Source of the DNA: Vibrio hepatarius
GTDB taxonomy: Bacteria; Pseudomonadota; Gammaproteobacteria; Enterobacterales; Vibrionaceae
Direction: 5' to 3'
Length of the DNA: 64,000 nt
Assembly: GCF_001274785.1 (NCBI RefSeq)
Contig: NZ_LHPI01000009.1
Location: 248,001 to 312,000 of the forward strand
Position 1 is the first letter of the stretch, and every line of letters starts with the position of its first letter. Position numbers and translations under genes: made by a program. The notes under the pieces are model-generated. The model saw only the letters and a program-made list of their open reading frames with translations, was not told the origin of the DNA and ran no database searches. Positions 34,071 through 43,525 of this stretch are shown here, in pieces.

Positions 34071-34985
34071 ATGACAGCAAACACCAAGACCGCAATACGC
34101 TCGGCTAACGGCCATAGCCGTATTCGTAAGGTCTTATCCTACATTGACACGCACCTTCATCAGCCATTAAGCCTTGATGAGTTAGCTGATCACAGCTGTT
34201 GGTCTCGCTGGCAGTTGCAGCGCGTGTTCCAAGCTGAAACGGGGTTATCCGTCGCCGCCTATGTCCGTGAGCTCAAGCTCAGCGCCGCCGCTGAACGTTT
34301 GATCGATAGCTCAGAGCGTGTCATCGACATTGCGTTTACGTTTGGTTTTGCGTCTGAGGTAGCGTTCAGCCGTTCGTTTAAGCAGATGTTTGGCGTTAGT
34401 CCACGTGTCTATCGCGCGCTGGGAAAACGTACCGGACTGAGAAAACCGATCGTCGATTTGCCCGCTCGAGAAGCTTTACCAAGGCTGGGCTTTGCGGAAG
34501 TCAAAGTGGAGTCGAAAGAGGCATTTTTGATCCACGGCGTGCATAGTGAGATTCGCGGCTTGTTTGCCAGTGAACCCGACTTTCAGCGCAAAGTGCCGCT
34601 GTTATGGCGGAAGCTGGAAGCAGAACTGACCGCACTGGATTTACAGTGTAATTCGAGTATCGGTGTGGTGGATGTTACCCAAGCCAGTTCTGAAGGTAGC
34701 CCTATTCAATATTGGGCTGGTGTTGCCTTACAAAGAGCTGCGACTTTAGAGCGAAAAAGAACTTCTCAGCTCGATACTCTGACAGTGCCGAGTCAAACTT
34801 ACGCGGTCATCTCTCACCGTGGACCGATCGAGTTTCTGCCCGCTACGCTGGAGTGGTTTTTGCTGCATTGGTTACCAGAGTCCGGCTACAAAGGAGTAGA
34901 AGGCTACGAGTTAGAGTGCTACTCAGAGAATTATCAGGCCGATTCGATGCAGGCGGTGATGCAATATTGGGTGCCGATCAGCTAG
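34071..34985 (+). CDS. AraC family regulator with GyrI-like effector domain
   Basis: A 304-residue regulator. Residues about 17-115 hold two AraC/Rob helix-turn-helix units (SLDELADHSCWSRWQLQRVF and IDIAFTFGFASEVAFSRSF). The C-terminal part (about 145-300) resembles a GyrI-like small-molecule domain, with AVISHRGPIEFLPATLEWFLLHWLPESGY near the end. The HTH is N-terminal, as in Rob and unlike AraC itself. ATG 34071 begins the likely protein; a GTG 13 codons earlier is rejected. It is followed 100 bases later by a TonB-dependent receptor, so it is a good candidate activator of that gene that senses the siderophore. Confidence 0.88.
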   Translation: MTANTKTAIRSANGHSRIRKVLSYIDTHLHQPLSLDELADHSCWSRWQLQRVFQAETGLSVAAYVRELKLSAAAERLIDSSERVIDIAFTFGFASEVAFSRSFKQMFGVSPRVYRALGKRTGLRKPIVDLPAREALPRLGFAEVKVESKEAFLIHGVHSEIRGLFASEPDFQRKVPLLWRKLEAELTALDLQCNSSIGVVDVTQASSEGSPIQYWAGVALQRAATLERKRTSQLDTLTVPSQTYAVISHRGPIEFLPATLEWFLLHWLPESGYKGVEGYELECYSENYQADSMQAVMQYWVPIS

Positions 34986-35036
34986 TTGGTCATATGCCCC
35001 AAATTGTTAACTTTATCATTCCCAAATCCGTAAAAT

Positions 35037-35055
35037 GCAAATGAGATTCATTATT
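35037..35055. promoter_or_regulatory. Fur box upstream of the TonB-dependent receptor
   Basis: GCAAATGAGATTCATTATT matches 14 of 19 bases of the Fur consensus GATAATGATAATCATTATC, including the central AATGA and TCATTAT. It lies 31 bases upstream of the receptor ATG, where binding would block transcription in iron-rich cells. Confidence 0.65.
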
Positions 35056-35085
35056 AAATAAAATGCAGTGGTACGTGAGGGAATC

Positions 35086-37209
35086 ATGCGAACTCCAACT
35101 AACTTTCCGCGCTCAACATTGACGTTGGCGCTACTTGCCGTTTTTTCTGTCCCATCTTATTCAAGCGATCAACCCAGCGAAGATCTGACCGAGCTAGATG
35201 CTGTCACCGTGTTTGGCGAAACGTATCGTAATACCGCGACCAAAACCGCGTTAGAGCCGGAAGAAACGCCGCAGGGCATTACCATCATCGACCAAGAGCA
35301 GCTCGAGCAGCGGGGTGTGACATCGGTGAATCAGGCACTGAGGTATGTCGCCGGAGCATCGGCTGAAAACCGTGGTAACTCGGTAATCATGTTTGATGAC
35401 TTTAAAATTCGCGGCTTCTCGACCAAGAACGTCAACTACTATGACGGCCTGTCGATGCTCTACCTCAACGGCTGGAACTTACAGCCACAGGTCGATATGG
35501 TCGCGGTACAACAAGTCGAAGTGTTTAAAGGTCCAACGTCGGTCCTATATGGTGCTATGCCTCCGGGTGGTATGGTCAATATGATTGCCAAAGCGCCACA
35601 ACAGCAGGCGGCGACCACTTTGGGCTTAGCGACTGGGTCGCGTAACTTAATCGAAGCGTCTATCGATACCACGGGTCAGATTGCTGATAGCGATGTTTCG
35701 TATCGGTTGATTGCGCTTGCTCGTAAGCAGGACAGCCAAGTCGACAATGCAGAAGAAGAGCGTTATGTGTTGGCTCCATCGATTGATTGGCAAGCGACCG
35801 ACAGTACGCTGATTAACGTCAATCTTTACTACCAAAATGACCCAGAAATGGGAATGAACTCATCGATGCCGCTTGAGGTACTCAAGAAGAGCGAGCCAAG
35901 TGTATCGATGGGCGACGTAAACTGGAGCCAGTTCGAACGTGAATTGCTCATGGTGGGTTATAAGATCCACCATCAATTCAACTCCAACTGGACCTTTCTG
36001 CAAAATGCGCGGGTCACGAAAGCGGATCTAAACCAAGAAAACACCTACCACGCCACGGCAGTCAATCCGGATGGCACATTGACCCGTTATCCGTACTCTA
36101 CCGATGAAGAGCTCAAAGGGTTTGTGATTGATAACCAAGTCAGCGGTGCGATTGATATTGCGGGCGTGGAGAACAACTTACTGTTTGGCGTTGACTACCA
36201 ATCGATGGATGGCGATGTCGCGTATACGTCTTATTCGGTTGCGCCAGGCAGTGGTTTTGTGTCATTTGACCCACTTAATCCAAACAACAATGCGCTTAAC
36301 CGTGCGGATGTGACCGAGACGGGCGTATATCTTGACGACACCGAAGCCACACAGTTGGGTATCTACTTGCAAGACCAAATCCGCTTGGGCAATTTAGTGG
36401 TGATCGCGGGCGGACGTTTTGACCAGTACGAGTCGCAAAGCGATTACTACGCGCATGAATCAAACCATGACCACTTTACTTACCGCGTCGGTGCGCTTTA
36501 TGTGTTGGACAGTGGTTGGTCACCATTTGTTAGCTATGCGACCAGTTTTGAGCCCGCGCCGGGCGTGGACAAAAACGGCAGCGCGTTTGATCCGGAAACA
36601 GGCGAACAAGCGGAAGTGGGTGTGAAATACCTGTCGCAAGATATGTCGACCAGTGCCTCTGCGTCGTTCTTCCACATCACTAAAAAGAACGCCTTGATGG
36701 CGGATCCGACCAATATTTACGGGCCAAAGATTCAAGTCGGTGAAGCGGTTTCTCAAGGTGTCGAACTGGAAGCGCGTTGGTACGCCAATCAGAACTTTCA
36801 CCTTTCTGCGGCTTATACTTATCTGGATATGGAAATCACCAAAGATGCGGGCAACGGACTGGAAGGAACGACGCCAATCTACGTGCCGACACACAGCGCG
36901 AATCTATGGGCGAACTATCATGTTTACGCAGGCGCTTTAGCCGGAACGCGCATCAGCGGCGGGGCACGCTATGTAGGTGAAATGGAGATGGACGCTACCA
37001 ATACGCAGGGCAAAGTGCCGTCCTATACCTCGGTTGATCTGTCACTGGGTTATGAACTTGGCCAGGCTAGTGAATCTCTCTCTGGCGCGACGGTGAATCT
37101 GATTGCTAACAACCTGTTTGATGAAGAGTACTACTCGTGTTACGACCAAAATAACTGCTGGTTCGGCGCCGAGCGTTCTCTGGAATTGAACGTTAAGTAC
37201 GCCTTCTAG
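35086..37209 (+). CDS. TonB-dependent ferric siderophore receptor
   Basis: A 707-residue outer-membrane receptor. A signal peptide (about residues 1-27, ending PSYSS) is followed by a TonB-box-like DAVTVFGE, a plug domain (about 50-160, with VEVFKGPTSVLYGAMPPGGMVNMI) and a 22-strand barrel ending in a C-terminal aromatic (VKYAF). The plug and barrel style is that of hydroxamate receptors (ferrichrome, ferrioxamine) of the FhuA/FoxA/DesA type. The start is ATG 35086 after GAGGGA; a GTG at 35068 is rejected. A Fur-like box and a linked AraC regulator suggest iron repression plus siderophore-dependent activation. Energy would come from TonB encoded elsewhere. Confidence 0.92.
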   Translation: MRTPTNFPRSTLTLALLAVFSVPSYSSDQPSEDLTELDAVTVFGETYRNTATKTALEPEETPQGITIIDQEQLEQRGVTSVNQALRYVAGASAENRGNSVIMFDDFKIRGFSTKNVNYYDGLSMLYLNGWNLQPQVDMVAVQQVEVFKGPTSVLYGAMPPGGMVNMIAKAPQQQAATTLGLATGSRNLIEASIDTTGQIADSDVSYRLIALARKQDSQVDNAEEERYVLAPSIDWQATDSTLINVNLYYQNDPEMGMNSSMPLEVLKKSEPSVSMGDVNWSQFERELLMVGYKIHHQFNSNWTFLQNARVTKADLNQENTYHATAVNPDGTLTRYPYSTDEELKGFVIDNQVSGAIDIAGVENNLLFGVDYQSMDGDVAYTSYSVAPGSGFVSFDPLNPNNNALNRADVTETGVYLDDTEATQLGIYLQDQIRLGNLVVIAGGRFDQYESQSDYYAHESNHDHFTYRVGALYVLDSGWSPFVSYATSFEPAPGVDKNGSAFDPETGEQAEVGVKYLSQDMSTSASASFFHITKKNALMADPTNIYGPKIQVGEAVSQGVELEARWYANQNFHLSAAYTYLDMEITKDAGNGLEGTTPIYVPTHSANLWANYHVYAGALAGTRISGGARYVGEMEMDATNTQGKVPSYTSVDLSLGYELGQASESLSGATVNLIANNLFDEEYYSCYDQNNCWFGAERSLELNVKYAF

Positions 37210-37224
37210 CCTCGAAAGCCAATA

Positions 37225-37257
37225 AAAAAAGCCCCAGCACAATGTCTGGGGCTTTCC
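37225..37257 (-). terminator. Terminator between receptor and symporter genes
   Basis: GCCCCAG (37231-37237) and CTGGGGC (37246-37252); T7 follows on the minus strand, a shorter T-run on the plus strand, so it mainly ends the symporter gene and possibly both. Confidence 0.85.
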
Positions 37258-37277
37258 ATGTTATCAATGTCAGTTCA

Positions 37278-38582
37278 CTAAGCGTTAGATTGCTTTAAAT
37301 GGACTTCTTCTTCTTTCACACCTGCCATTGGGTCGTTGAAACGCTCTTCGTTCAATGCGCCTTCTGACTTCGCGACAATCACAGTCACTGCGCTGTCACC
37401 GGTGATGTTTACAGCCGTACGAATCATATCAAGTAGACGGTCAACACCCATGATCAGAGCAATACCTTCAAGCGGCAGACCTACTTGGTTGAGTACCATC
37501 GCCAGCATAACAAGACCGACCCCCGGAACACCTGCAGTACCGATTGATGCAAGTGTTGCTGTCAGGATCACCATCAGGTAATCACCCATGGTCAGGTCAA
37601 TGTTGAATGCCTGCGCGATAAATGCTGTTGCCACACCCTGCATGATCGCCGTACCGTCCATATTGACGGTCGCACCCAGAGGAACGGTAAATGAAGAGAT
37701 GCGGTTTTCAACACCCATACGGTTCTTCACGGTTTCCATCGTGACTGGAATCGTCGCATTTGACGATGCAGTAGAAAACGCGAACATGATGGCATCTTCC
37801 ATTTTTTTCAGGAAGGTGATTGGGCTAAGACCAGTGAAGCCTTTCAGCATAACGCTGTACGTCACCAGACCGTGGAGCATTAGCGTACCTGCCAGAACCA
37901 AGAAGTATTCTGCGAGGTTAACGATAGCACCTAAGCCTAAACCACTGAACAGTTTCGCCATCAGGAAGAACACACCGTAAGGTGCTAAGTGCATCAGAAT
38001 CGCGACTAACTTCATGATCACTTCGTTAAGATCAGAGAAGAAAGAAGCGATGCGCTCGCCCGGTTTACCCGCCGCACTGATTGCAACACCGAACAGTACC
38101 GCAAACACGATAATCTGAAGGGTTTTACCTTCCGCCATCGCGCTGATCGGGTTGGTCGGGAACATGTTGATCACTACCTGACCGAGAGACGGCGCTTCCG
38201 CTGATTTAAATGAGCTTGCTGCTGTTAAGTCTGCACCCGCGCCCGGTTGGAAAAGGTTACCCATGGTCAGTGCCAGAGTAATCGCGATTGCGGTGGTCGT
38301 AATGTAAAACGCTAGAGTTTTACCCCCCATACGACCCAAAGTAGACAAGTCTTTCAGCGAGCTAGTACCACAAACAAGGGAAACAAAAACCAGTGGAACA
38401 ACAAGCATCTTCAAGCTAGCAACAAAGATCTTACCGCCAACTTCAAACAGTCCATTAACAATGTACGTGTCGACAAATCCGTTGTCGGCAAAAAGGGATT
38501 GAATTGCAAATCCTGTCAAGATACCCACTACCATACCGATAATAACGCGGCTGGTGAGTGACATAGGTTTCTTGGTATTCAT
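37278..38582 (-). CDS. Dicarboxylate/amino acid:cation symporter (DAACS family)
   Basis: A 434-residue membrane protein of the GltP/SstT/DctA class. Visible are the serine-rich hairpin FAFSTASSNATIPVTMETV, the NMDGTAIMQG motif (sodium and substrate site) and the second hairpin with GTAGVPGVGLVMLAMVL, then MGVDRLLDMIRTAVNITGD, where the substrate-binding Asp and Arg lie. It imports glutamate, aspartate or C4-dicarboxylates with sodium or protons; the R in DMIRTAVNITGD agrees with acidic substrates. ATG 38582 is used since AAGGAG is eight bases upstream; the in-frame GTG at 38591 abuts it. Isolated gene. Confidence 0.92.
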   Translation of the reverse strand: MNTKKPMSLTSRVIIGMVVGILTGFAIQSLFADNGFVDTYIVNGLFEVGGKIFVASLKMLVVPLVFVSLVCGTSSLKDLSTLGRMGGKTLAFYITTTAIAITLALTMGNLFQPGAGADLTAASSFKSAEAPSLGQVVINMFPTNPISAMAEGKTLQIIVFAVLFGVAISAAGKPGERIASFFSDLNEVIMKLVAILMHLAPYGVFFLMAKLFSGLGLGAIVNLAEYFLVLAGTLMLHGLVTYSVMLKGFTGLSPITFLKKMEDAIMFAFSTASSNATIPVTMETVKNRMGVENRISSFTVPLGATVNMDGTAIMQGVATAFIAQAFNIDLTMGDYLMVILTATLASIGTAGVPGVGLVMLAMVLNQVGLPLEGIALIMGVDRLLDMIRTAVNITGDSAVTVIVAKSEGALNEERFNDPMAGVKEEEVHLKQSNA

Positions 38583-39030
38583 AGTGAACACTCCTTATAG
38601 TTATGCACCTTGAGTTCACTTCAAGGTGCTCAGGAGGTTATCAGGCTCTTGAATTAATAAAAAAGTAAAAAACCTAATTGGATTTTTAAATGTGACATCT
38701 ATCACTAGTAATTTCTGTTAATTAACGAATTTTTAACCAGTACGATTAATGGCTGCATCTAATTGTTCTAATTTTTAACACATAGAGTTCTGTCCGTTAA
38801 ATAATGACAACTTCTTATTACGTGAGAAAATATCTGCATATCGTCGGTTGATAAGTTATGGGGTGCATATCTAATCGGCGGATATGCATTCCATTTTTGC
38901 GACGACGCAAATCGATACAAATAATATTGTTCCTTATGTCTCATTGCTGGCGGACAAATTTGCCCATACCTAAGCTGTTCTGCTTAAATTCTGCTCAGTC
39001 ACTGTGATTGAGGGAAACAGGGGAACTGCA
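38583..39030. other. Divergent intergenic region with a TGCATATC repeat cluster
   Basis: About 450 A/T-rich bases between the symporter and the ybjQ-like gene; no coding frame is credible. TGCATATC occurs at 38835-38842 and 38864-38871 in direct orientation and as its complement GATATGCA at 38881-38888. The last two form a perfect palindrome around 9 bases. Confidence 0.5.
38864..38888. promoter_or_regulatory. Palindromic candidate operator TGCATATC-N9-GATATGCA
   Basis: Perfect 8-bp arms around TAATCGGCG; a third direct copy of TGCATATC lies 29 bases to the left (38835-38842). It is 143 bases upstream of the ybjQ-like gene and 280 bases from the symporter start. Confidence 0.4.
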
Positions 39031-39354
39031 ATGCTAAAAACGACGACTTCAGTTGTAGAAGGAAAGCCCGTTGAAGATTACCTAGGGGTGGTAGTTGGAG
39101 AGGCGATTCTGGGCGCGAACATCTTTAAAGACATGTTTGGTGCAATTCGCGATGTGGTTGGTGGCCGTTCTGGCGCGTACGAGCGAGAAATGGGTAACGC
39201 CAGACAAATCGCGTTTGCTGAAATGGAAGAGCAAGCCCGCTCTCTTGGTGCGGACGGTATTGTCGGCATCGATATCGATTACGAAGTGATTGGTAGCGGT
39301 GGCAGCATGATGATGGTGAGTGTAAGTGGTACTGCGGTGAAATTTAAGGTCTAA
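39031..39354 (+). CDS. YbjQ family (heavy-metal-binding domain) protein
   Basis: A 107-residue soluble protein of the YbjQ/UPF0145 family. Characteristic pieces are [32 protein letters not shown] and [15 protein letters not shown]. Members form pentamers and are listed as putative metal-binding, but the function is unproven. ATG 39031 follows a GGGGAA site and begins the conserved sequence. It is followed 32 bases later by the YaiI-family gene, so the two may be co-transcribed. Confidence 0.9.
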   Translation: MLKTTTSVVEGKPVEDYLGVVVGEAILGANIFKDMFGAIRDVVGGRSGAYEREMGNARQIAFAEMEEQARSLGADGIVGIDIDYEVIGSGGSMMMVSVSGTAVKFKV

Positions 39355-39386
39355 TAGCCGCCTCATCAGAATTAAGGAATTAGTGA

Positions 39387-39842
39387 ATGAAAATTTGGGT
39401 TGATGCTGACGCGTGTCCGGTGGTGATTCGAGACATCTTGTTTCGTGCTTCTGAACGTACTGGTGTAGAAGTGACCTTAGTGGCGAATCAGTTCATTCGC
39501 ACTCCAGCATCACCTAAAGTAACGATGTTACAAGTGCAACAAGGCTTTGACGTCGCAGACAATGAGATCGTTAAGCGCTGTGAAGCGGGTGATATGGTTA
39601 TCACCAGTGATATTCCACTGGCAGACGAAGTGATCAGCAAAGGTGCCCATGCGCTGAGCTCGCGCGGCGAACTCTTCACTAAAGAAAACATAAAGTCGCG
39701 TCTTAATATCCGTGACTTTATGGAAACCATGCGCAGTAGCGGCATTCAAACCGGTGGTCCCGCGCCACTTAACCAGTCTGACAGACAACAATTCGCTAAT
39801 AATCTGGATAAGTGGCTCGTGCAGTGGCAACGCGCTAACTAA
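39387..39842 (+). CDS. YaiI/YqxD family protein (UPF0178)
   Basis: A 151-residue PIN-like protein of the YaiI/YqxD family. The N-terminal [18 protein letters not shown] and the [34 protein letters not shown] block are characteristic. Conserved Asp residues (DADACP, TSDIPLA) suggest a nuclease-like metal site, but activity is not established. TAAGGAA precedes the start. It follows the YbjQ-like gene and converges on the solute-binding protein gene. Confidence 0.9.
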   Translation: MKIWVDADACPVVIRDILFRASERTGVEVTLVANQFIRTPASPKVTMLQVQQGFDVADNEIVKRCEAGDMVITSDIPLADEVISKGAHALSSRGELFTKENIKSRLNIRDFMETMRSSGIQTGGPAPLNQSDRQQFANNLDKWLVQWQRAN

Positions 39843-39897
39843 ACAACTCGGTCAGTGTGAAACACGCTTACGAACGGATGCTTATCCAGTTACCTAT

Positions 39898-41142
39898 CTA
39901 GTTACTTTCTGCAATCGCAATAATGCGTTTAATCAGCTCGTCGGATTCCATCTTGGGATTGCGGTAAAAACGGAAGATTTCCGAGTTTATCGCTTGCTGG
40001 GCAACCGGATTGACCGCCATCGAATCAATCATACTCGGCACAGCAAGGTTGTGTTTTACACCGTAATGAAAGTCTTGATATGACTGGACCTGACACGGAT
40101 TAAAATTGCTGATGTCGATATCGGTGCGCACCGGAATCGAGCCTTTTACCTTATTGAACCTAGCTTGAAACTCGACATCTGCCAGCGCGCTTGCGGTTTG
40201 CTGAGCCGCTTTGGCAGAAAACGATTTGCTCGACATAAACACCAAACTGTCCATGTTGTAGAGGAATACGCCATCGCTGTCAGGCGTTGGGTAACAGCCG
40301 ATTTCTTGCGGAACTGAGACTTGATTGGCGAGCAGCTCACCCAAAATCCAATCTCCACCGATTTGAAACAGCGCTTGACCGTCGGCTAACGCTTGGGTCG
40401 CCGTATCCCACTTACTGTCAGGTAATTGGTTGTCGATCAACAAACTCAGGCGACGAAATTGCCTCAACGCTTGGCGCAGGGTGTCACTGTCGATGCTGTC
40501 TCGCTCAAGTTTAACCATCGCATTGGTGTAGAACTCAACGCCGCCAGTGGAAATCACTAAGTTCTCGAAAAGTTGGGCGACTTGCCACGGCTGCTCACCG
40601 ACTGCGATCGGCACGATGCCATTTTGCTTAGCGAGCTCCATGGCGGTGAACATCCCTTGCCAGTTTTTCGGCGCGGACAGATTCAGTTGTTTAAGCAGCT
40701 TGTGGTTGACCCACAACCAGTTCAAACGGTGCAGCGTAAGTGGCAGGGCGATATAGCCGTTTTGTGTTTTATTGATTTCGATAGACAGTGGGTAGAGCAC
40801 TTCGTCCCAATGCTGCTCATCTGCAACCGCGTTAACGTTGTGCAAAATACCGATGGCATCCCACGCTTTAATACTTGGCCCTTCGATTTGCGCGAAGCTC
40901 GGTGGATTCCCCGCCAGCGCGCGAGCTTGCAGTACCGTCATCGCGCTGTCGCCACCACCGCCTAACACCGGGCTTTGTAGCAGCTCAATATCGTGCTGTT
41001 TTAGCTGAGCTTTAAGTGTTTGCAGCGCCTGCTGCTCGCCGTCAGAAGTCCACCAATGTAAAAACTCTACCCCTTGTGGCTGCTCCGCGTGAGCGACGCA
41101 AGGGGCGAGCAACAGTGGGAACAAGAATGCCAGTTTGTTCAT
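39898..41142 (-). CDS. Periplasmic solute-binding protein (family 1, sugar-type) in a two-component operon
   Basis: A 414-residue protein with a signal peptide (MNKLAFLFPLLLAPCVAHA) and the fold of extracellular solute-binding family 1: VEFLHWWTSDGEQQALQTL near the N-terminus, later GGDWILGEL and FLYNMDSLVFMSS, all typical of sugar-binding MalE/UgpB-like proteins. No ABC permease or ATPase lies anywhere near, which is unusual for a transport SBP. Instead it starts 2 bases after the stop of a histidine kinase in the same operon, and the operon diverges from a PTS sugar transporter. The best reading is that it is the ligand-detecting subunit for the kinase. Ligand class (a sugar) is inference. 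Confidence 0.87.
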   Translation of the reverse strand: MNKLAFLFPLLLAPCVAHAEQPQGVEFLHWWTSDGEQQALQTLKAQLKQHDIELLQSPVLGGGGDSAMTVLQARALAGNPPSFAQIEGPSIKAWDAIGILHNVNAVADEQHWDEVLYPLSIEINKTQNGYIALPLTLHRLNWLWVNHKLLKQLNLSAPKNWQGMFTAMELAKQNGIVPIAVGEQPWQVAQLFENLVISTGGVEFYTNAMVKLERDSIDSDTLRQALRQFRRLSLLIDNQLPDSKWDTATQALADGQALFQIGGDWILGELLANQVSVPQEIGCYPTPDSDGVFLYNMDSLVFMSSKSFSAKAAQQTASALADVEFQARFNKVKGSIPVRTDIDISNFNPCQVQSYQDFHYGVKHNLAVPSMIDSMAVNPVAQQAINSEIFRFYRNPKMESDELIKRIIAIAESN

Positions 41143-41144
41143 AG

Positions 41145-42575
41145 TCAGTCTCTCGGGAAAGTCAGCGTGGCGCAGAGGCCGCCAAACTGAGAATGGCTCA
41201 GCGACAAACTGCCGCCGTGAGCCTTTGCAATGCTCTGTGAAATGGTTAACCCCAGCCCACTGCCTTCTTTATCGTTGCTAGCGCGGAAGTATGGCTGGCA
41301 GAGCTTTTCAAGTAATAAATCGTCAACACCGTCACCGTGATCTTCAATGTCAATCTGGATCGACTCTGGGCTTTCACTCAGCGTAATGTCCGCTTGATGG
41401 CCGTATTTGAGCGCGTTATCGACCAGATTCTGAATGCAGCGCTTAATCGCTAGTGGTTTGCCGGCAAAGTGGGTGCGGATTTCGCCGTGGATGCGAATCG
41501 TGTCCGGCGCATCGGCGATATTGGAGGAAATGTGTTGAATCAGTTGGGTGAAATTGATCGGCTCGATTTCTTCGTGGATATCGGTCTCTTTAATGCATTG
41601 CAATGCGCCTTTGACCATCAAATCTAGGTCGTTACTCAGACGGATAAAGCGTTCTCGGTCGGCGTCGTCATCCAGCATTTCCGCCCGTAGTTTTAGGCAG
41701 GCTATTGGTGTTTTCAGATCGTGGGAGATGGCGCTGAACAGCATTTCGCGGTCTTTAATGTGGCTGTCGATGCGTCGATTCATTTTGTTAAACGCACGTA
41801 CTGCCGCTTTCAGTTCGTTGCTACCGCGTTCAGAGACTTCGGGCACGTCTAATCGGCTCGACATCAGGGTTGCGGCTTTTGCCAGCTCGCGAATTGGCTG
41901 AATTTCTTTGCGGACGATAAACCAGGTACACAGCAACAGCATTAGCGCGGACAACAATAACGTCAGCCATTGGCGCAGCTCAAAATAGTTAGTCTCTAGG
42001 TTGATGTAAGGCGCGGGCAGCACCGCCGCGAGATAAAACCATTCGTTCTGCGCCACTTCGACCTGCATCACCAGAATAGGCGGATTGAGGTCACCAAACG
42101 AAAGCGAATAATGCGCCCACAATAGCGGCAGTTCGTCGATAGGTAGCTCGTTGTTGAACACTTTGAGTTTGTCGCGCTGGGTGAACTCCACCTCGATATT
42201 AGGAATGCTGCTCAACTCACTTTCTAATACCTCACGAACTTGGTTGATGACCAACGTTTTGCGTTCGCTCTCTGGTAGTGGGTCGACCTCAATCTGGTGA
42301 TTGTTGAGTGAGACGAAAAAGCGCGTGCCACCCATGTTGCGCAGTTGATTGAGCACCAAGTGACGATATTCCGAAGGGAGGGTTTGAAAGAAGGCGATGG
42401 TGGAAGAAGCGCTCAGCGCTAAGCTTTTGACCGTGGTGGTCAGGCCTTCTTTATCGCGCTCGCTGGCGTGTTGATACCAGATAACCCCGGATAATACCTG
42501 CGCCAGAATGATCACCAGCAACAATAACACACTGGTACGAACGACCAATGAGCCCGTCCAGCGTTTAATTCTCAT
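41145..42575 (-). CDS. Sensor histidine kinase
   Basis: A 476-residue inner-membrane kinase: transmembrane helix 1 (about 10-34), a periplasmic sensor region (about 36-200), helix 2 (about 202-222), HAMP domain (about 222-275), dimerisation domain with phospho-accepting His285 in SHDLKTP, and an ATPase domain with LVDNALKYG (N box), DHGDGV (G1) and GSGLGL (G2). EnvZ-like architecture. It overlaps the upstream response regulator gene by 11 bases and the downstream binding protein by near contact. The large periplasmic region fits contact with that binding protein. It should phosphorylate the regulator encoded just before it. Confidence 0.92.
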   Translation of the reverse strand: MRIKRWTGSLVVRTSVLLLLVIILAQVLSGVIWYQHASERDKEGLTTTVKSLALSASSTIAFFQTLPSEYRHLVLNQLRNMGGTRFFVSLNNHQIEVDPLPESERKTLVINQVREVLESELSSIPNIEVEFTQRDKLKVFNNELPIDELPLLWAHYSLSFGDLNPPILVMQVEVAQNEWFYLAAVLPAPYINLETNYFELRQWLTLLLSALMLLLCTWFIVRKEIQPIRELAKAATLMSSRLDVPEVSERGSNELKAAVRAFNKMNRRIDSHIKDREMLFSAISHDLKTPIACLKLRAEMLDDDADRERFIRLSNDLDLMVKGALQCIKETDIHEEIEPINFTQLIQHISSNIADAPDTIRIHGEIRTHFAGKPLAIKRCIQNLVDNALKYGHQADITLSESPESIQIDIEDHGDGVDDLLLEKLCQPYFRASNDKEGSGLGLTISQSIAKAHGGSLSLSHSQFGGLCATLTFPRD

Positions 42576-43272
42576 AGTGCACGTCCGTGGTCAGCATGTA
42601 GCCTTTGTTACGCACCGTTAGGATCAGCGAGCGGTTTTTATCTTCAAGGTGATGACGCAAGCGGCTGATCTGCACGTCAATGCCGCGTTCAAACGGGTCG
42701 GCATCGCGTCCCCAGATCTCGCGAGCAATATCATCGCGCGACAATATTGATTGCGCGTGGTTGACGAACAAACCAAGCAGCGACAAATCTGCACCACTGA
42801 GTTGTTTAACTTCGCGGCTAGCAACGTGGATAAGTTGGCGGGTTACGGTATCTAACAACCAATCGTCAAAACGCACTTTACGCGTCAGTTTGCTATTGGC
42901 GGTCGATTGGCTGCGTCTCAGAATCGTTTTGATGCGCGCGAGCAGTTCACGCGGACTGAATGACTTGGTGATGTAGTCATCAGCGCCCATTTCTAGCCCT
43001 GCGACTCGGTCGGCCTCTTCAGTGACGGCGGTCAGCATGATGATCGGGATATCGGAGTTTTTGCGCAGTTTCTGGCACAGGGTAAAGCCGTCTTCACCGG
43101 GCATCATAATATCGAGGATGATTAAATCAGGATGGTGATCGTTGAGCAGTTGCCACATCACGCCGCCATTTTCCGCGCAAAGCACTTCAAACCCAGCTCG
43201 ACCAAGGTAATCCGACAACGCTTCGCGAAGGTCTAGGTTGTCATCGACGACCAGTATCTGCTTGTTTTCCAT
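42565..43272 (-). CDS. OmpR family response regulator
   Basis: A 235-residue regulator with an N-terminal receiver (phospho-acceptor Asp54 in LIILDIMMPGEDG; acidic pair DD10-11; Thr and Lys in switch positions, TAVTEEADRVAG and the STKSF-like ITKSFSPREL) and a C-terminal winged helix (about 135-235, RGIDVQISRLRHHLEDKN). ATG 43272 follows GGGAGAGTAGG, so the extra N-terminal codons up to 43314 are not used. First gene of the operon with the kinase and solute-binding protein. The perfect repeat TTTGTAAG-N6-CTTACAAA, 110 bases upstream and in front of the divergent PTS gene, is its likely target. Confidence 0.92.
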   Translation of the reverse strand: MENKQILVVDDNLDLREALSDYLGRAGFEVLCAENGGVMWQLLNDHHPDLIILDIMMPGEDGFTLCQKLRKNSDIPIIMLTAVTEEADRVAGLEMGADDYITKSFSPRELLARIKTILRRSQSTANSKLTRKVRFDDWLLDTVTRQLIHVASREVKQLSGADLSLLGLFVNHAQSILSRDDIAREIWGRDADPFERGIDVQISRLRHHLEDKNRSLILTVRNKGYMLTTDVHYEN

Positions 43273-43382
43273 CCTACTCTCCCTGTGCCTGTCCCTGCGT
43301 TTGGCGCTGGCCAATATGATGCATTCTTAAACGCACATTCACAATCGAGCCGATTACAGTTTTTACTTCTCGGTGTGAGAGA

Positions 43383-43404
43383 TTTGTAAGCGACCACTTA
43401 CAAA
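43383..43404. promoter_or_regulatory. Perfect inverted repeat between the two-component operon and the PTS gene
   Basis: TTTGTAAG (43383-43390) and CTTACAAA (43397-43404) are perfect 8-bp arms around CGACCA. A third partial half, TTTGTAA, lies at 43415-43421. This is the strongest structured site in the 253-base divergent region and is a candidate binding site for the response regulator. Confidence 0.65.
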
Positions 43405-43525
43405 CTGATTGCCTTTTGTAACCTTAGGCGCCGCCTTGCTCGCTATGATCATCCTGACCTTACGTGAAACAACATGACCTGAAGGAATCAGGTCCTACAA
43501 CACTGACGTTTGTCAGGAGGAAACC

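Noticed and set aside
43374..43389. Possible CRP site TGTGA-N6-TGTAA before the PTS gene
   Set aside because: Right half matches poorly (2 of 5) and overlaps the better inverted repeat.
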